Shown: positions 30,418 to 38,765 of the stretch, in pieces | Numbering within the stretch: the first letter of the stretch is position 1 | How the letters are laid out: each line of letters starts with the position of its first letter | Origin: Oscillatoria sp. FACHB-1407 | Lineage (GTDB): Bacteria > Cyanobacteriota > Cyanobacteriia > Elainellales > Elainellaceae | Length of the DNA: 64,000 nucleotides | Assembly (NCBI RefSeq): GCF_014697545.1 | Contig: NZ_JACJSA010000028.1 | Span: 24,580-88,579, forward strand | Direction of reading: 5' to 3' | Position numbers and translations under genes: made by a program | The notes under the pieces: model-generated | Seen by the model: only the letters and a program-made list of their open reading frames with translations | Told to the model about the DNA's origin: nothing | Database searches by the model: none

Positions 30418-30984
30418 CTACTTGTCTTTGTTCTTCTCATCTTTTTTTAGCTCCTTTTCGATGAAAGAACTGGCTCTGTTCAAAACCTTGCCCAATTTAT
30501 GCAGTTGCGTTTTATGCCCGCGTTCAGCATTGTTGGCAAAATTGTCGGTTTGTTCGCCCAATTGATTCAGCACTTCAACCAAATCTTCACCCTTTGTTTT
30601 GTTGCCAGTGAGCCACTTCTTCAGTTGCTTGAGGCTGTTACCAATTTCCTTCAACTCAGGCTCTTTGGACTTGTGCAAAATGTCGTACCACTCATCAATG
30701 AAGCCTGTTGCTTGATCAATAGCGATCGCCGTCAGGTCATTTCCATCAAAAGTTTCCAACAGCGCATTTAGTTCTTCGCCTTCATCAATGTCGTTGTGAG
30801 TCTCAGCATGGCCTTCTGCCTTGGCAGGTTTGCTCTTGGGCTGTTCCTCTTCGTGATGGTTTTCAGCTTTAGCAGATTTGTTCTTGTCTTCTTTGTGAGC
30901 AGGCTTACTATTTTTGTTAGTTGTCTCGTGTTGCTTTTCCTTATCCTCAACACTTTGCTTGCTCTTGGTTTCAGATTTAGCCAT
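30418..30984 (-). CDS. Charged hypothetical protein with helical C-terminal domain
   Basis: A 188-residue protein. Residues 1-75 are low-complexity, rich in Lys, Glu, His and Asn and probably disordered. Residues about 80-185 look like an all-helical bundle (LNALLETFDGNDLTAIAID, LKEIGNSLKQLKKWLTG, TQLHKLGKVLNRASSFI), ending in a lysine-rich tail. The frame is open upstream to 31041, but the ATG at 30984 removes a poorly coding extension. No signal peptide or catalytic motif is visible. Function unknown. Confidence 0.75.
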   Translation of the reverse strand: MAKSETKSKQSVEDKEKQHETTNKNSKPAHKEDKNKSAKAENHHEEEQPKSKPAKAEGHAETHNDIDEGEELNALLETFDGNDLTAIAIDQATGFIDEWYDILHKSKEPELKEIGNSLKQLKKWLTGNKTKGEDLVEVLNQLGEQTDNFANNAERGHKTQLHKLGKVLNRASSFIEKELKKDEKNKDK

Positions 30985-31112
30985 GGTTCCAATTCCGTTA
31001 TTGATGACAGGTATGGAACTCAGCGTACAAACGACACACAATTCAATCCCTCATTCTCAGGCATTAACCTGGAAATCAATCAATTGAAAGAGGGCAAGAA
31101 TAGCAAGCGAAT

Positions 31113-32285
31113 TTAGAAGAAATCAGAGAGCCAGGGGGAGTGACTTTGGAACACATGGTCTGCTGTTGAAAGCGCAATTTCTGTTCCTTCTATTTGCCCC
31201 ATTAATTTTAATTCGCGGGCTGTAAATAACCCACTGTAGAGTGAAGATAGTGAACGGATGTGGAGCTTTAAATCACCGTTTCCACCCTGTACAACTTCAC
31301 TTTTACCATTTGCTACCGTCAAAACAAATCTGCCTGTATTTTCTGCAAATAAATCGTCTTGAATGTCTAAATGTAATTCAGCTTGCACATTGGCAGAATA
31401 ACCTCTTTTTTCTAATGCTTTGCTAACGTCAATAATGCGCAGCATCCAGCGTTCTGCATTGACTAGACGAGCTGATTGTTCTGGTAGTAAGAGGGATAGA
31501 GGATCGGTCAGTGAACTGCGCCAACGGATGTTATCAATTTGAGAGCGATGGTCTGCCAAAAATGACCAGAAGCGTTGAATGGCTGCTGAAGTCAGCAATA
31601 CCCAATCCTTAATGACCAGTCGGTTATCGTTATTAACCCTGACCTGATGAAAGATGATGTACCCTTCCAGGTGATTCAGATCTCCAAAGCCATAAGCACA
31701 GGCGATCGCCTCCTTGGGTTGCATATCAGTCAATTCTTGCCAAAGGAACGAGTGGCGTTCAACATGACCGCTATAGATCTGTGCCTTCTGGCGATATAAC
31801 GGAGCTAACAGGTCAACAGTTGGGGTAATCGGGTGGATAGGCAACGAGCGATCGCTGGCTTGAATCGTTTGAGGTTCAATCTCCCAGACACAGAGTAACC
31901 CTCCCTGTTCATAGCCCGCTTTGCGGTAGAGTCGTTGTGTTGCGGGATAGAGCACGGACAACGGAATTCCTTGTTCCCGCAGTTCTCCCAAGGTCTTTTG
32001 CATCAGGGTGATTGCTGCTCCTGAACCACGAAACTCTGGGGCAACCCCAACCGCAGCAATGCCCGCCATCGGGACACATTGCCCGCCATACCACTGCCCC
32101 ATCTGCAAAACGGCTAAGCCGCCTACAAGCTGATCTCCTTGACGAAGCACTCGAAAGTTTTGAGAACCAACCCGCTTCATATAAACAGACTCACCGGGGC
32201 TGTTGAAGCATTGGCTCAAGAGACGGGACAAATTCTCCTCTTCATGAGAGGAGTCAAGCGTTCCATAGGTGAATGAAGGATTCAT
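31113..32285 (-). CDS. Eis-like GNAT acetyltransferase with SCP2-type C-terminal domain
   Basis: A 390-residue protein. The N-terminal GNAT domain shows the acetyl-CoA loop pattern VAPEFRGSGAA; a second GNAT-like domain follows, and the C-terminus (IQDDLFAENTGRFVLTV, TARELKLMGQIEG) resembles a sterol-carrier-like domain. This three-part architecture is that of the Eis family, which acetylates amines including aminoglycosides; the natural substrate here is unknown. The ATG at 32285 is chosen over an in-frame codon seven residues earlier. A repeat-rich promoter region lies just upstream. Confidence 0.87.
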   Translation of the reverse strand: MNPSFTYGTLDSSHEEENLSRLLSQCFNSPGESVYMKRVGSQNFRVLRQGDQLVGGLAVLQMGQWYGGQCVPMAGIAAVGVAPEFRGSGAAITLMQKTLGELREQGIPLSVLYPATQRLYRKAGYEQGGLLCVWEIEPQTIQASDRSLPIHPITPTVDLLAPLYRQKAQIYSGHVERHSFLWQELTDMQPKEAIACAYGFGDLNHLEGYIIFHQVRVNNDNRLVIKDWVLLTSAAIQRFWSFLADHRSQIDNIRWRSSLTDPLSLLLPEQSARLVNAERWMLRIIDVSKALEKRGYSANVQAELHLDIQDDLFAENTGRFVLTVANGKSEVVQGGNGDLKLHIRSLSSLYSGLFTARELKLMGQIEGTEIALSTADHVFQSHSPWLSDFF

Positions 32286-32303
32286 AGCGATCGCGACCGA
32301 TTG

Positions 32304-32346
32304 CACTACAAAAGGTATTATAGTTTGTAGTATAACCTGTAGTATT
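32304..32346. promoter_or_regulatory. Putative operator/promoter with ACTACA repeats
   Basis: Immediately upstream of the acetyltransferase, an inverted pair ACTACAAA (32305-32312) / TTTGTAGT (32324-32331) and a further TGTAGTAT at 32339-32346 surround a TATAAT-like sequence on the minus strand. The layout suggests repressor control of this gene. Confidence 0.45.
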
Positions 32347-32378
32347 GCAGAGGCGATCGCCTATTTTCAATTCGCGTT

Positions 32379-33362
32379 CTACACGCGCGCTGCCACCATT
32401 TTTTGCACTGCTTCGACGATTTGAGCAGGTTGCACAATGGTCAAATTCTCCAACATGCCATTGTAAGGGGTGGGAATATCTTGTGAAGCCAGTCGCAGCA
32501 CAGGAGCATCTAATTCATCAAAGAGGCGATCGTTGATGGAAGCTGTCAACTCGGCTCCAATACCCCCCGACTTCATACATTCCTCTACAATGATGACCTT
32601 GTGAGTTTTACGGATAGAGGCTCCAATGGTTTCAAAATCAAGGGGCTTTAAAGAAATCAAGTCGATGATTTCTGGGTCATACCCTTCCTTTTCCAGGGTT
32701 TTAACCGCTTGTAAACAGTGGTGCCGCATCCGGGAATAGGTCAAGATGGTCACATCTGAACCCGTGCGAACCACTTCTGCTTTGTCGAGTGGCAATAAAT
32801 ATTCTTCTTCGGGTAAATCTTCTTTTAGGTTGTAGAGCAAAACGTGCTCAAAAAAGAGAATAGGGTTGTCATCCCGGATGGCAGATTTGAGCAAGCCTTT
32901 GGCATTGTAGGGGGTAGAACACGCCACTAGCTTTAACCCAGGCACTCCCTGAAAGTAAGCTTCAAGTCGTTGGGAGTGTTCTGCACCGAGTTGTCGCCCG
33001 ACTCCACCCGGACCTCGAATCACGATGGGAATTTTGAAGTTGCCACCAGAGGTATAGCGCAACATCCCAGCGTTGTTCGCGATCTGGTTAAACGCCAACA
33101 ACAGAAAGCCCATGTTCATCCCTTCCACAATCGGGCGCAGACCCGTCATTGCGGCTCCAACAGCCATCCCTGTAAAGCTGTTTTCAGCAATAGGAGTGTC
33201 AAGTAGTCGGAGGTCTCCGTACTTCTTATATAAATCTTTTGTTGCTTTGTAAGAGCCGCCGTAGTGCCCTACATCTTCGCCCAAAACAAAGACGGAAGGA
33301 TCTCGCGCCATCTCTTCGTCGATCGCCTCACGCAGTGCGTTGTAGAGGAGGGTTTCTGCCAT
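32379..33362 (-). CDS. pdhB: Pyruvate dehydrogenase E1 component, beta subunit
   Basis: The thiamine-diphosphate enzyme subunit that pairs with PdhA to decarboxylate pyruvate. The 327-residue product has [49 protein letters not shown] and [12 protein letters not shown], all typical. As often in cyanobacteria, the E1 alpha, E2 and E3 genes are not adjacent. The flanking gap towards argG carries tandem repeats. Confidence 0.96.
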   Translation of the reverse strand: MAETLLYNALREAIDEEMARDPSVFVLGEDVGHYGGSYKATKDLYKKYGDLRLLDTPIAENSFTGMAVGAAMTGLRPIVEGMNMGFLLLAFNQIANNAGMLRYTSGGNFKIPIVIRGPGGVGRQLGAEHSQRLEAYFQGVPGLKLVACSTPYNAKGLLKSAIRDDNPILFFEHVLLYNLKEDLPEEEYLLPLDKAEVVRTGSDVTILTYSRMRHHCLQAVKTLEKEGYDPEIIDLISLKPLDFETIGASIRKTHKVIIVEECMKSGGIGAELTASINDRLFDELDAPVLRLASQDIPTPYNGMLENLTIVQPAQIVEAVQKMVAARV

Positions 33363-33606
33363 TGGGTTAACTTCTGCTTAATAGTTCCAACCTAGAATTT
33401 TACCGTTTTATGAATAGGGATGGTGAGATCAATAACGATAAACATGAAGGATAAAGGTTAAATATGGAGGATAAGAGATAAAAAGGGTGATCGGCGGTTA
33501 CGAGGTAAGGGTCAACAAGAAAAGTGGCGACTGACCGTTGGTTTTGTCATCTCACGCACCGTTTACCAATCGTCTTTGATGCTTCCCCTCCACTCCTCGT
33601 ATTACC

Positions 33607-33658
33607 CTTTATCCTTTATCCCTCATCCTTTCCTTTATCCTTTATCCCTCATCCTTTC
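33607..33658. repeat. 26-base perfect tandem repeat (two copies)
   Basis: Two exact copies of a 26-base unit built from CTTTATC/CCTCATC heptamers, at 33607-33632 and 33633-33658, ending just before the argG stop. Related GGATAAA/GGATGAA runs occur at 33448-33480, 34985-35160 and 52408-52555. The 300-base gap between pdhB and argG contains no gene. Confidence 0.85.
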
Positions 33659-33662
33659 CTTG

Positions 33663-34865
33663 CTACCCTCTCAACTTTTCTGACCAGACCCGAGTGGGTA
33701 AGCCCCACACATAGATGAACCCTTCTGCGGCTTTGTGATCGAATTGATCTTCTGCGCCATAGGTTGCCAAATCAGGACTATAGAGAGAATTGGTAGATTT
33801 GCGCCCAACAATAGTAGCTGTCCCTTTAAACAGTTTGACGCGCACAATGCCTGAGACTCGCTCTTGAGTTTGCTGGACAAAGGCATCCAAAGCGGCTTTA
33901 AGAGGGCTATACCACAGTCCGTTGTAAACCAATTGGGAGTAAGTTTCTTCAATGCCGCGTTTGTAGTGGGTGACATCGGCAGTCAAGGTCAGGCTCTCTA
34001 AATCGCGGTGTGCTTGAATCAGAACCAACAAAGCAGGAGCTTCGTAGATTTCACGCGACTTAATACCAACCAGACGGTTTTCAACCATGTCGATGCGTCC
34101 GACCCCGTGTCGCCCGACAACTTCATTGAGTTGGGTAATGAGGGTAACAGGGTCAAGGGCTGTGCCGTTGAGTGTGACAGGAATACCCCGGTCAAAGCTG
34201 ATTTCGACATACTCTGGCTCGTTCGGGGTGTTGGCGATCGCCTGTGTCAGCGCGTAAATTTCCTCCAGTGGCTCCGTCCAGGGATCTTCTAGAGGACCTG
34301 CCTCAATGCTGCGTCCCAGCAAGTTGCGATCGATGCTGTAGGGTGAAGATTTCTTGACTGGAGACGGGATGCCATAGCGTTCTCCATAGGCGATCGTCTC
34401 TTCGCGGCTCATGCCCCATTCACGAGCGGGGGCGAGTACTTTCAGACTTGGGTTAAGAGCAGCGATCGACACGTCAAATCGCACCTGGTCATTCCCTTTG
34501 CCTGTGCAGCCATGAGCTACGGCATCTGCCCCGTATTCGGCAGCCGCTTCGACTAGCAATTTGGCGATCAGGGGACGGGCTAAGGCGGTCGAGAGGGGAT
34601 AGCGATTTTCGTAGAGAGCATTCGCCTGAATTGCCGGAAATGCATAGTCTTTTACAAACTCTGCGGTGGCATCTGCAATTAAGGACTTTTCTGCTCCAGA
34701 TTTCAAAGCTTTCTCACGAATGGGTTCTAACTCATCCCCCTGACCTAAATCAGCGGCTAAGGTAATGACCTCTTTGACACCCCATTCGTGCTTGAGGTAA
34801 GGAATACACACGGAGGTATCAACCCCACCCGAATATGCCAAAACGACTCGTTCAGCGCGCCCCAT
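33663..34865 (-). CDS. argG: Argininosuccinate synthase
   Basis: Joins citrulline and aspartate in arginine synthesis using ATP. The 400-residue protein has the ATP-binding AYSGGVDTS near its start, [13 protein letters not shown], the [16 protein letters not shown] block and [14 protein letters not shown]. The frame extends eight codons upstream, but the ATG at 34865 gives the usual [14 protein letters not shown] start. It is flanked on both sides by repeat-rich DNA. Confidence 0.97.
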   Translation of the reverse strand: MGRAERVVLAYSGGVDTSVCIPYLKHEWGVKEVITLAADLGQGDELEPIREKALKSGAEKSLIADATAEFVKDYAFPAIQANALYENRYPLSTALARPLIAKLLVEAAAEYGADAVAHGCTGKGNDQVRFDVSIAALNPSLKVLAPAREWGMSREETIAYGERYGIPSPVKKSSPYSIDRNLLGRSIEAGPLEDPWTEPLEEIYALTQAIANTPNEPEYVEISFDRGIPVTLNGTALDPVTLITQLNEVVGRHGVGRIDMVENRLVGIKSREIYEAPALLVLIQAHRDLESLTLTADVTHYKRGIEETYSQLVYNGLWYSPLKAALDAFVQQTQERVSGIVRVKLFKGTATIVGRKSTNSLYSPDLATYGAEDQFDHKAAEGFIYVWGLPTRVWSEKLRG

Positions 34866-35378
34866 GACCATTACTTTGTGAAACAACAAACCATTTATTA
34901 TGGCGTCAATTGGTCACTAAATTTTGTTCGGATAGGACATTATGGAGGAAAGAGAGAAGCGGGAAAAAAGAAGAGAGAAGAAGGAAGAGAGGAAGGTTGA
35001 ACGATAAAGGATGAAGGATAAGAAGGAAGCGGGAAGAGGCACGATTTATCACGTCTGTACGAGGGGAAAGGAAGCGGGAAAAAAGAAGTAGAGAAGAAAG
35101 AGGAGAGAAAGGCTGAAGGATAGAGGCGAGAAAGGCTGAAGGATAAAGGATAAAAGAGAAGAGGCGCGATTCATCGCGTCTGTAGGAATGGTAAGGGAAG
35201 ACAGAAGAGGCGCGATTCATCGCGTCTGAATGATCAAGGAGGGAAGGCGGCGATCGCTCTGTGAACAAATTAGGGCATTAAAAAACACAGAGAGAACAAC
35301 CTCTGTGTTAAATGCTGTGATTTAGTTGTGATTTCACGTCTAGATTGACGACTACGCCAAAATTCAGGAGATGGAGAG
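34866..35378. repeat. Purine-rich repeat region upstream of argG
   Basis: About 500 bases dominated by GAAGAGAGAAGG-like purine runs. Within it are three copies of a palindrome reading AGAGGCGCGATTCATCGCGT (35035-35058 with two changes, about 35161-35182, and 35206-35229), an 18-base direct repeat GAGAAAGGCTGAAGGATA (35105-35122 and 35128-35145), and repeats of GAAGCGGGAAAAAAGAAG. No gene is credible; the minus-strand open frame across it only reflects the repeats. Confidence 0.8.
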
Positions 35379-35753
35379 TTAGTCGTCTAAGCGTAGGAGC
35401 TTACGATAAAAGCCTTGTGAGAAGTCAACCAACCGAGAACTTCTAAAGGTGTAAACGACATCAATTAAGAAATCGACAAACTCAAAGTTAGCCAGTGTCA
35501 GCTCGTAGCTGAGGTCTGCATTGCCATCAAACTGCATTCGGCAGCGGGTCAAATCAGCGGGTAGAGAGGATACGCTCCAACTGGCGACAAAGGGAATGCT
35601 CTCTCCTCCCTCAATCTTGCGGGAGCCTTCAAGACTGCCTTTCTGGTAAAGGCTAATGGCTAGAGGTAGAGCATTGCGTTTACGACCCTGGTAATAAGGA
35701 GCATAAACGTTGACGTCACGAGGATTGGCGGGTTCAAGTTTCTCAAGACCCAT
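35379..35753 (-). CDS. Conserved hypothetical protein
   Basis: A 124-residue soluble protein with a start ATG at 35753. It seems to be mostly beta (VNVYAPYYQGRKRNALPLAISLY, SIPFVASWSVSSLP, ANLSYELTLANFEFVDFLIDVV-like segments) and ends RKLLRLDD. I recall cyanobacterial proteins of this type without a known function. No neighbours suggest a role. Confidence 0.7.
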   Translation of the reverse strand: MGLEKLEPANPRDVNVYAPYYQGRKRNALPLAISLYQKGSLEGSRKIEGGESIPFVASWSVSSLPADLTRCRMQFDGNADLSYELTLANFEFVDFLIDVVYTFRSSRLVDFSQGFYRKLLRLDD

Positions 35754-35923
35754 ATCAAACTTTCCTTGATTTCGCTGACGAAGGGTTGAAGTAGTAAACA
35801 GGACTAATGCCCAAGCAAAGCATTATCTGCTTCATGAGGTATAGTATGCCCTGGAAGTTCAGTCTGGTAACAATTTTTTCGTTAATTTCTGCTTAAGATG
35901 CGATCGCTCAAAAAGGAGTTGAG

Positions 35924-36370
35924 CTAACGATTAAACACCTGGGAGGGATCGGGTGGGAGATTCGATGTACAGGAGCGGCAACGGCTAGCTGCGATCGGCA
36001 CCATGGTTAAACAATAGGGGCACTCTTTTTCGGTAGGGGATGGGGTTTCCTGTTCTCTGCGCTTCCAACTCCCAAGCACTCGAATTGCCACAAACAGCAC
36101 TAAAGCAATGATGATGAAATCGATGATGGAGCCAAAGAATTCACCGATACGGATGCCAGGTCCAATGGTTGCTTCTCGCCAGTTGCCTTGAGGCACTAAG
36201 GGATTGATAAAGGGCATCACGATATCTTCAACAAAGGAAGTGACAATCTTGCCGAAAGCAGCCCCAATAATGACGGCGATCGCCAATTCAACAACATTGC
36301 CCTTTAACGCAAACTCTCGAAAATCGTGAATGAAACCAGTTGTGGCCTGTCTTGTTCGTCTCACGGTCAT
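35924..36370 (-). CDS. mscL: Large-conductance mechanosensitive channel with zinc-ribbon tail
   Basis: Pentameric tension-gated channel that relieves hypo-osmotic shock. The 148-residue protein has the first transmembrane helix in FALKGNVVELAIAVIIGAAFGKIV, a periplasmic loop, and a second helix (IDFIIIALVLFVAIRVL). The cytoplasmic tail ends in two CxxC pairs (CPYC and CRSC, 12 residues apart), a likely zinc ribbon. The ATG at 36370 has GGAG about 11 bases upstream and is preferred to a start eight residues earlier. Confidence 0.95.
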   Translation of the reverse strand: MTVRRTRQATTGFIHDFREFALKGNVVELAIAVIIGAAFGKIVTSFVEDIVMPFINPLVPQGNWREATIGPGIRIGEFFGSIIDFIIIALVLFVAIRVLGSWKRREQETPSPTEKECPYCLTMVPIAASRCRSCTSNLPPDPSQVFNR

Positions 36371-36446
36371 AAATGATGCATCTCCTTGAAACAACAGGGA
36401 AATGGTAGTGTTTCAGATCTGTTGCTACTAACCCCCGGCTGTCGCC

Positions 36447-36467
36447 GTCCCCCTTACTAAGGGGGAC
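36447..36467. repeat. Palindrome GTCCCCCTTA-C-TAAGGGGGAC
   Basis: A perfect 10-base inverted repeat with a one-base centre in the 313-base gap between mscL and the flavoprotein gene. I recall this as a common dispersed cyanobacterial palindrome. The rest of the gap shows C-rich and G-rich tracts but no gene. Confidence 0.7.
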
Positions 36468-36683
36468 TACAGGGGGTCTTACAGAGGTTATCAACAGGTT
36501 TGGAACACCACCCAGGGAAATGACCCAGAGTCCCAGCCTGTAGTGATATCTTGAAGCAAATTTTTGTCTAAAGAATTGTACCCCTCTTAAGGGGGAGTGT
36601 CATACCTAATTAGGCTGCAATCCTTTCCTGGTATGAGGGCAGACCCAACCGCAAAGATGCTGCGTTTAGGTTAGTGTTGAGGC

Positions 36684-37916
36684 ATGAGTGGCAATTTGCG
36701 AGTTTTGGTAATTGGCGGGGGTGCGGGTGGCTTTTTTGGAGCGATCGCCTGTGCGGAGGCGCATCCTCATGCCCAGGTAACACTGTTAGAAGCGGGACGT
36801 GCTCCTCTAACAAAGGTGCGGATTTCAGGAGGGGGACGGTGTAACGTGACCCATGCCTGTTTTGATCCGGCGACCTTGGTGCAGTTCTATCCGCGTGGTG
36901 GTAAAGCCTTGCGGGGGGCATTTAGCCGATTTCAACCCAAGGACACCATTGCCTGGTTTCAACGTCGAGGCGTGACGTTAAAAACAGAGGCAGATGGGCG
37001 GATGTTTCCCGTGACCGATGACTCTGCCACGATCGTTGAGTGTTTGACGAAAGCGGCTCAATCCGCAGGAGTCAGGATCAAAACGAATGCTTCTGTAGTA
37101 GCAATTCAGCGGGTTGGTACAGATTTTCTAGTGCAGTTGAAATCAGGGGACGTGATTGAGGGCGATCGCCTCCTGTTAGCAACGGGCAGTAACGCGCAGG
37201 GATATGAATTTGCCAGATCCTTGGGACATCGCATCGAACCGCCTGTGCCCTCGCTGTTTACCTTTAATATTGCCGATCCTCAGTTGCGAGAACTGGCAGG
37301 AGTGGCGGTGGAGTCCGTGCGAGCACAACTTTTGGTTCCCAATCAGAAACCGATTGAACAATCGGGGGCGTTGCTCATCACCCATTGGGGAATGAGTGGT
37401 CCAGCGATTTTGCGGTTATCCGCCTGGGGAGCACGAGTTTTGCACGACTGCCGTTATCAAGCCACTCTGCGGGTGAATTGGTTGCCGCAACTGTCGTTTG
37501 GTCAGGTGGAACAGGTGTTGAACGATGCCAAAACTCAGGAAGGACGAAAGGCGATCGCTTCCTATTCTCCGGTATCTTTGCCCCGTCGGCTCTGGCAGTA
37601 TTTGGTGGCTCGTTGTCAGATGAATGAAGAACAACGGTGGGCAGATCTATCTAAGAAATCGTTGAACCAACTAGTGCAAGCCTTGACGCAAAGCCAGTAT
37701 GCGATCGCGGGCAAAGGAGCATTCAAAGAAGAGTTTGTCACCTGCGGTGGAGTTGTTCTTAAAGAAGTTGATTTCAAAACAATGGAGAGCCGTCTCTGTC
37801 CAGGCTTATATTTTGCTGGAGAAATCTTAGACATCGACGGCATTACTGGAGGCTTTAACTTTCAAAGTGCCTGGACAACGGGGTGGTTAGCCGGACACGC
37901 AATGGGAGAGGGATAA
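36684..37916 (+). CDS. HI0933/BaiN-family NAD(P)/FAD-dependent oxidoreductase
   Basis: A 410-residue flavoprotein. The FAD-binding GGGAGGFFGAIACAE sits near residue 11, followed by the family signature KVRISGGGRCNVTH, an internal ATGSNAQGYEFARSLGH, and the C-terminal FAD contact GLYFAGEILDIDGITGGFNFQ. The family (YhiN/HI0933) is widespread, but the substrate of most members is not established. It has a C-rich palindrome region upstream and dispersed repeats downstream. Confidence 0.92.
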   Translation: MSGNLRVLVIGGGAGGFFGAIACAEAHPHAQVTLLEAGRAPLTKVRISGGGRCNVTHACFDPATLVQFYPRGGKALRGAFSRFQPKDTIAWFQRRGVTLKTEADGRMFPVTDDSATIVECLTKAAQSAGVRIKTNASVVAIQRVGTDFLVQLKSGDVIEGDRLLLATGSNAQGYEFARSLGHRIEPPVPSLFTFNIADPQLRELAGVAVESVRAQLLVPNQKPIEQSGALLITHWGMSGPAILRLSAWGARVLHDCRYQATLRVNWLPQLSFGQVEQVLNDAKTQEGRKAIASYSPVSLPRRLWQYLVARCQMNEEQRWADLSKKSLNQLVQALTQSQYAIAGKGAFKEEFVTCGGVVLKEVDFKTMESRLCPGLYFAGEILDIDGITGGFNFQSAWTTGWLAGHAMGEG

Positions 37917-37982
37917 AGGCAGAGGCAGAAGTTAGATAGGTTCGGTTTAAGCCTGGCGGATGAATTCGCGGCTATCAGAGCC

Positions 37983-38040
37983 AAGTCCGCCGACGCGGAC
38001 TTTATAACCGTAGCCACATTCGATGGGGCAGAGGCAAGAC
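37983..38040. repeat. Palindrome plus dispersed 38-base repeat, copy 1
   Basis: AAGTCCGC-CGAC-GCGGACTT (37983-38002) is followed by a 38-base element starting TATAACCGTAGCCACATT (38003-38040) that recurs at 38482-38519 with six differences. A shorter copy lies on the other strand at 5461-5479. The two long copies flank the small gene at 38153-38338. Confidence 0.65.
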
Positions 38041-38152
38041 CCAGATTCCTGGCAGAGACTAGGAACCGGGAAAGATTTAGGAGAGGTTTGGTAATCCCAA
38101 ACTGTACAGAGTTCTATCGCGTTTGCAATTCAAATTAGTATGAATGGTTCTC

Positions 38153-38338
38153 TTATTCTGGTTTATTCAGTTCTTTTTTGAGATGTAGAACATAGGCAGC
38201 TACAGCTTTTCCAAATTTTTCCTCTGGGCTTTCTTCCTTTTTCTTTTCTTCTTTAGGGTTGAGTTTGTCCCCAATGCCAAAACAGATAATGCCTAAAAAG
38301 CCAGCGATCGCCAGGGTCAAGATTAATGAGGGAATCAT
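38153..38338 (-). CDS. Small single-span membrane protein, unknown
   Basis: A 61-residue protein with an N-terminal hydrophobic helix (IPSLILTLAIAGFLGIICFGI) and a charged cytosolic or lumenal tail (NPKEEKKKEESPEEKFGKAVAAYVLHLKKEL). The ATG at 38338 has AGGTG eight bases upstream and is preferred to the GTG at 38347. No family is recognised. It is bracketed by two copies of a degenerate 38-base repeat. Confidence 0.65.
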   Translation of the reverse strand: MIPSLILTLAIAGFLGIICFGIGDKLNPKEEKKKEESPEEKFGKAVAAYVLHLKKELNKPE

Positions 38339-38765
38339 GGTATGCACCTAGATAGGTTGGGATGAGTAGCCGAGATCGCTACCGACAAATCAACAGAATT
38401 CAGAACATTAAGCCCTCCACCTTTCGATGGAGTGACTTGTCATATCAAGCGTGCCCAGCATGAATTAACCAAGCAGAGGTATATAGCCGTAGCCACATTG
38501 GATGCGGCGGAGGCGAGTCAGAAAGCCTTCCCAGAATCAGTGTTTGAACCATTGTTTTGGCTTAAGCTTTCTGACCAAAGTTATGTTTCACACTTTGTCG
38601 AATGCAAAGTGTGAAAGGTTAAGTAGAAGCATCGATACACCCAAATTCTCCTGAAGTAGAATATCAGTACTACTTCAGGGGCATGTATAAAAGGATGTAC
38701 GAGATGACCGAATTATGCAGCGATCGCTGCTGTGCCTGAATCAAGTCGCTTGATTTGCCAGAGAT
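38339..38765. other. Repeat- and hairpin-containing gap upstream of the small membrane gene
   Basis: Contains copy 2 of the 38-base repeat (38482-38519), a 24-base sequence also present at 61352-61375 (38561-38584), a 12-pair perfect stem TTTCACACTTTG/CAAAGTGTGAAA (38586-38616) and a 10-pair stem CCTGAAGTAG/CTACTTCAGG (38650-38679). The only open frame (60 codons, plus strand) runs across the repeats and is not credible. Confidence 0.65.

Noticed and set aside
34906..35268. Minus-strand open frame of 120 codons upstream of argG
   Set aside because: It runs through purine-rich repeats and palindromes; the translation is Ser/Leu/Phe repeats reflecting the DNA repeats, with no homology-like pattern.
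38432..38614. Plus-strand 60-codon frame
   Set aside because: It spans a copy of the 38-base repeat, the shared 24-base sequence and half of a hairpin, so it is more likely repeat DNA.
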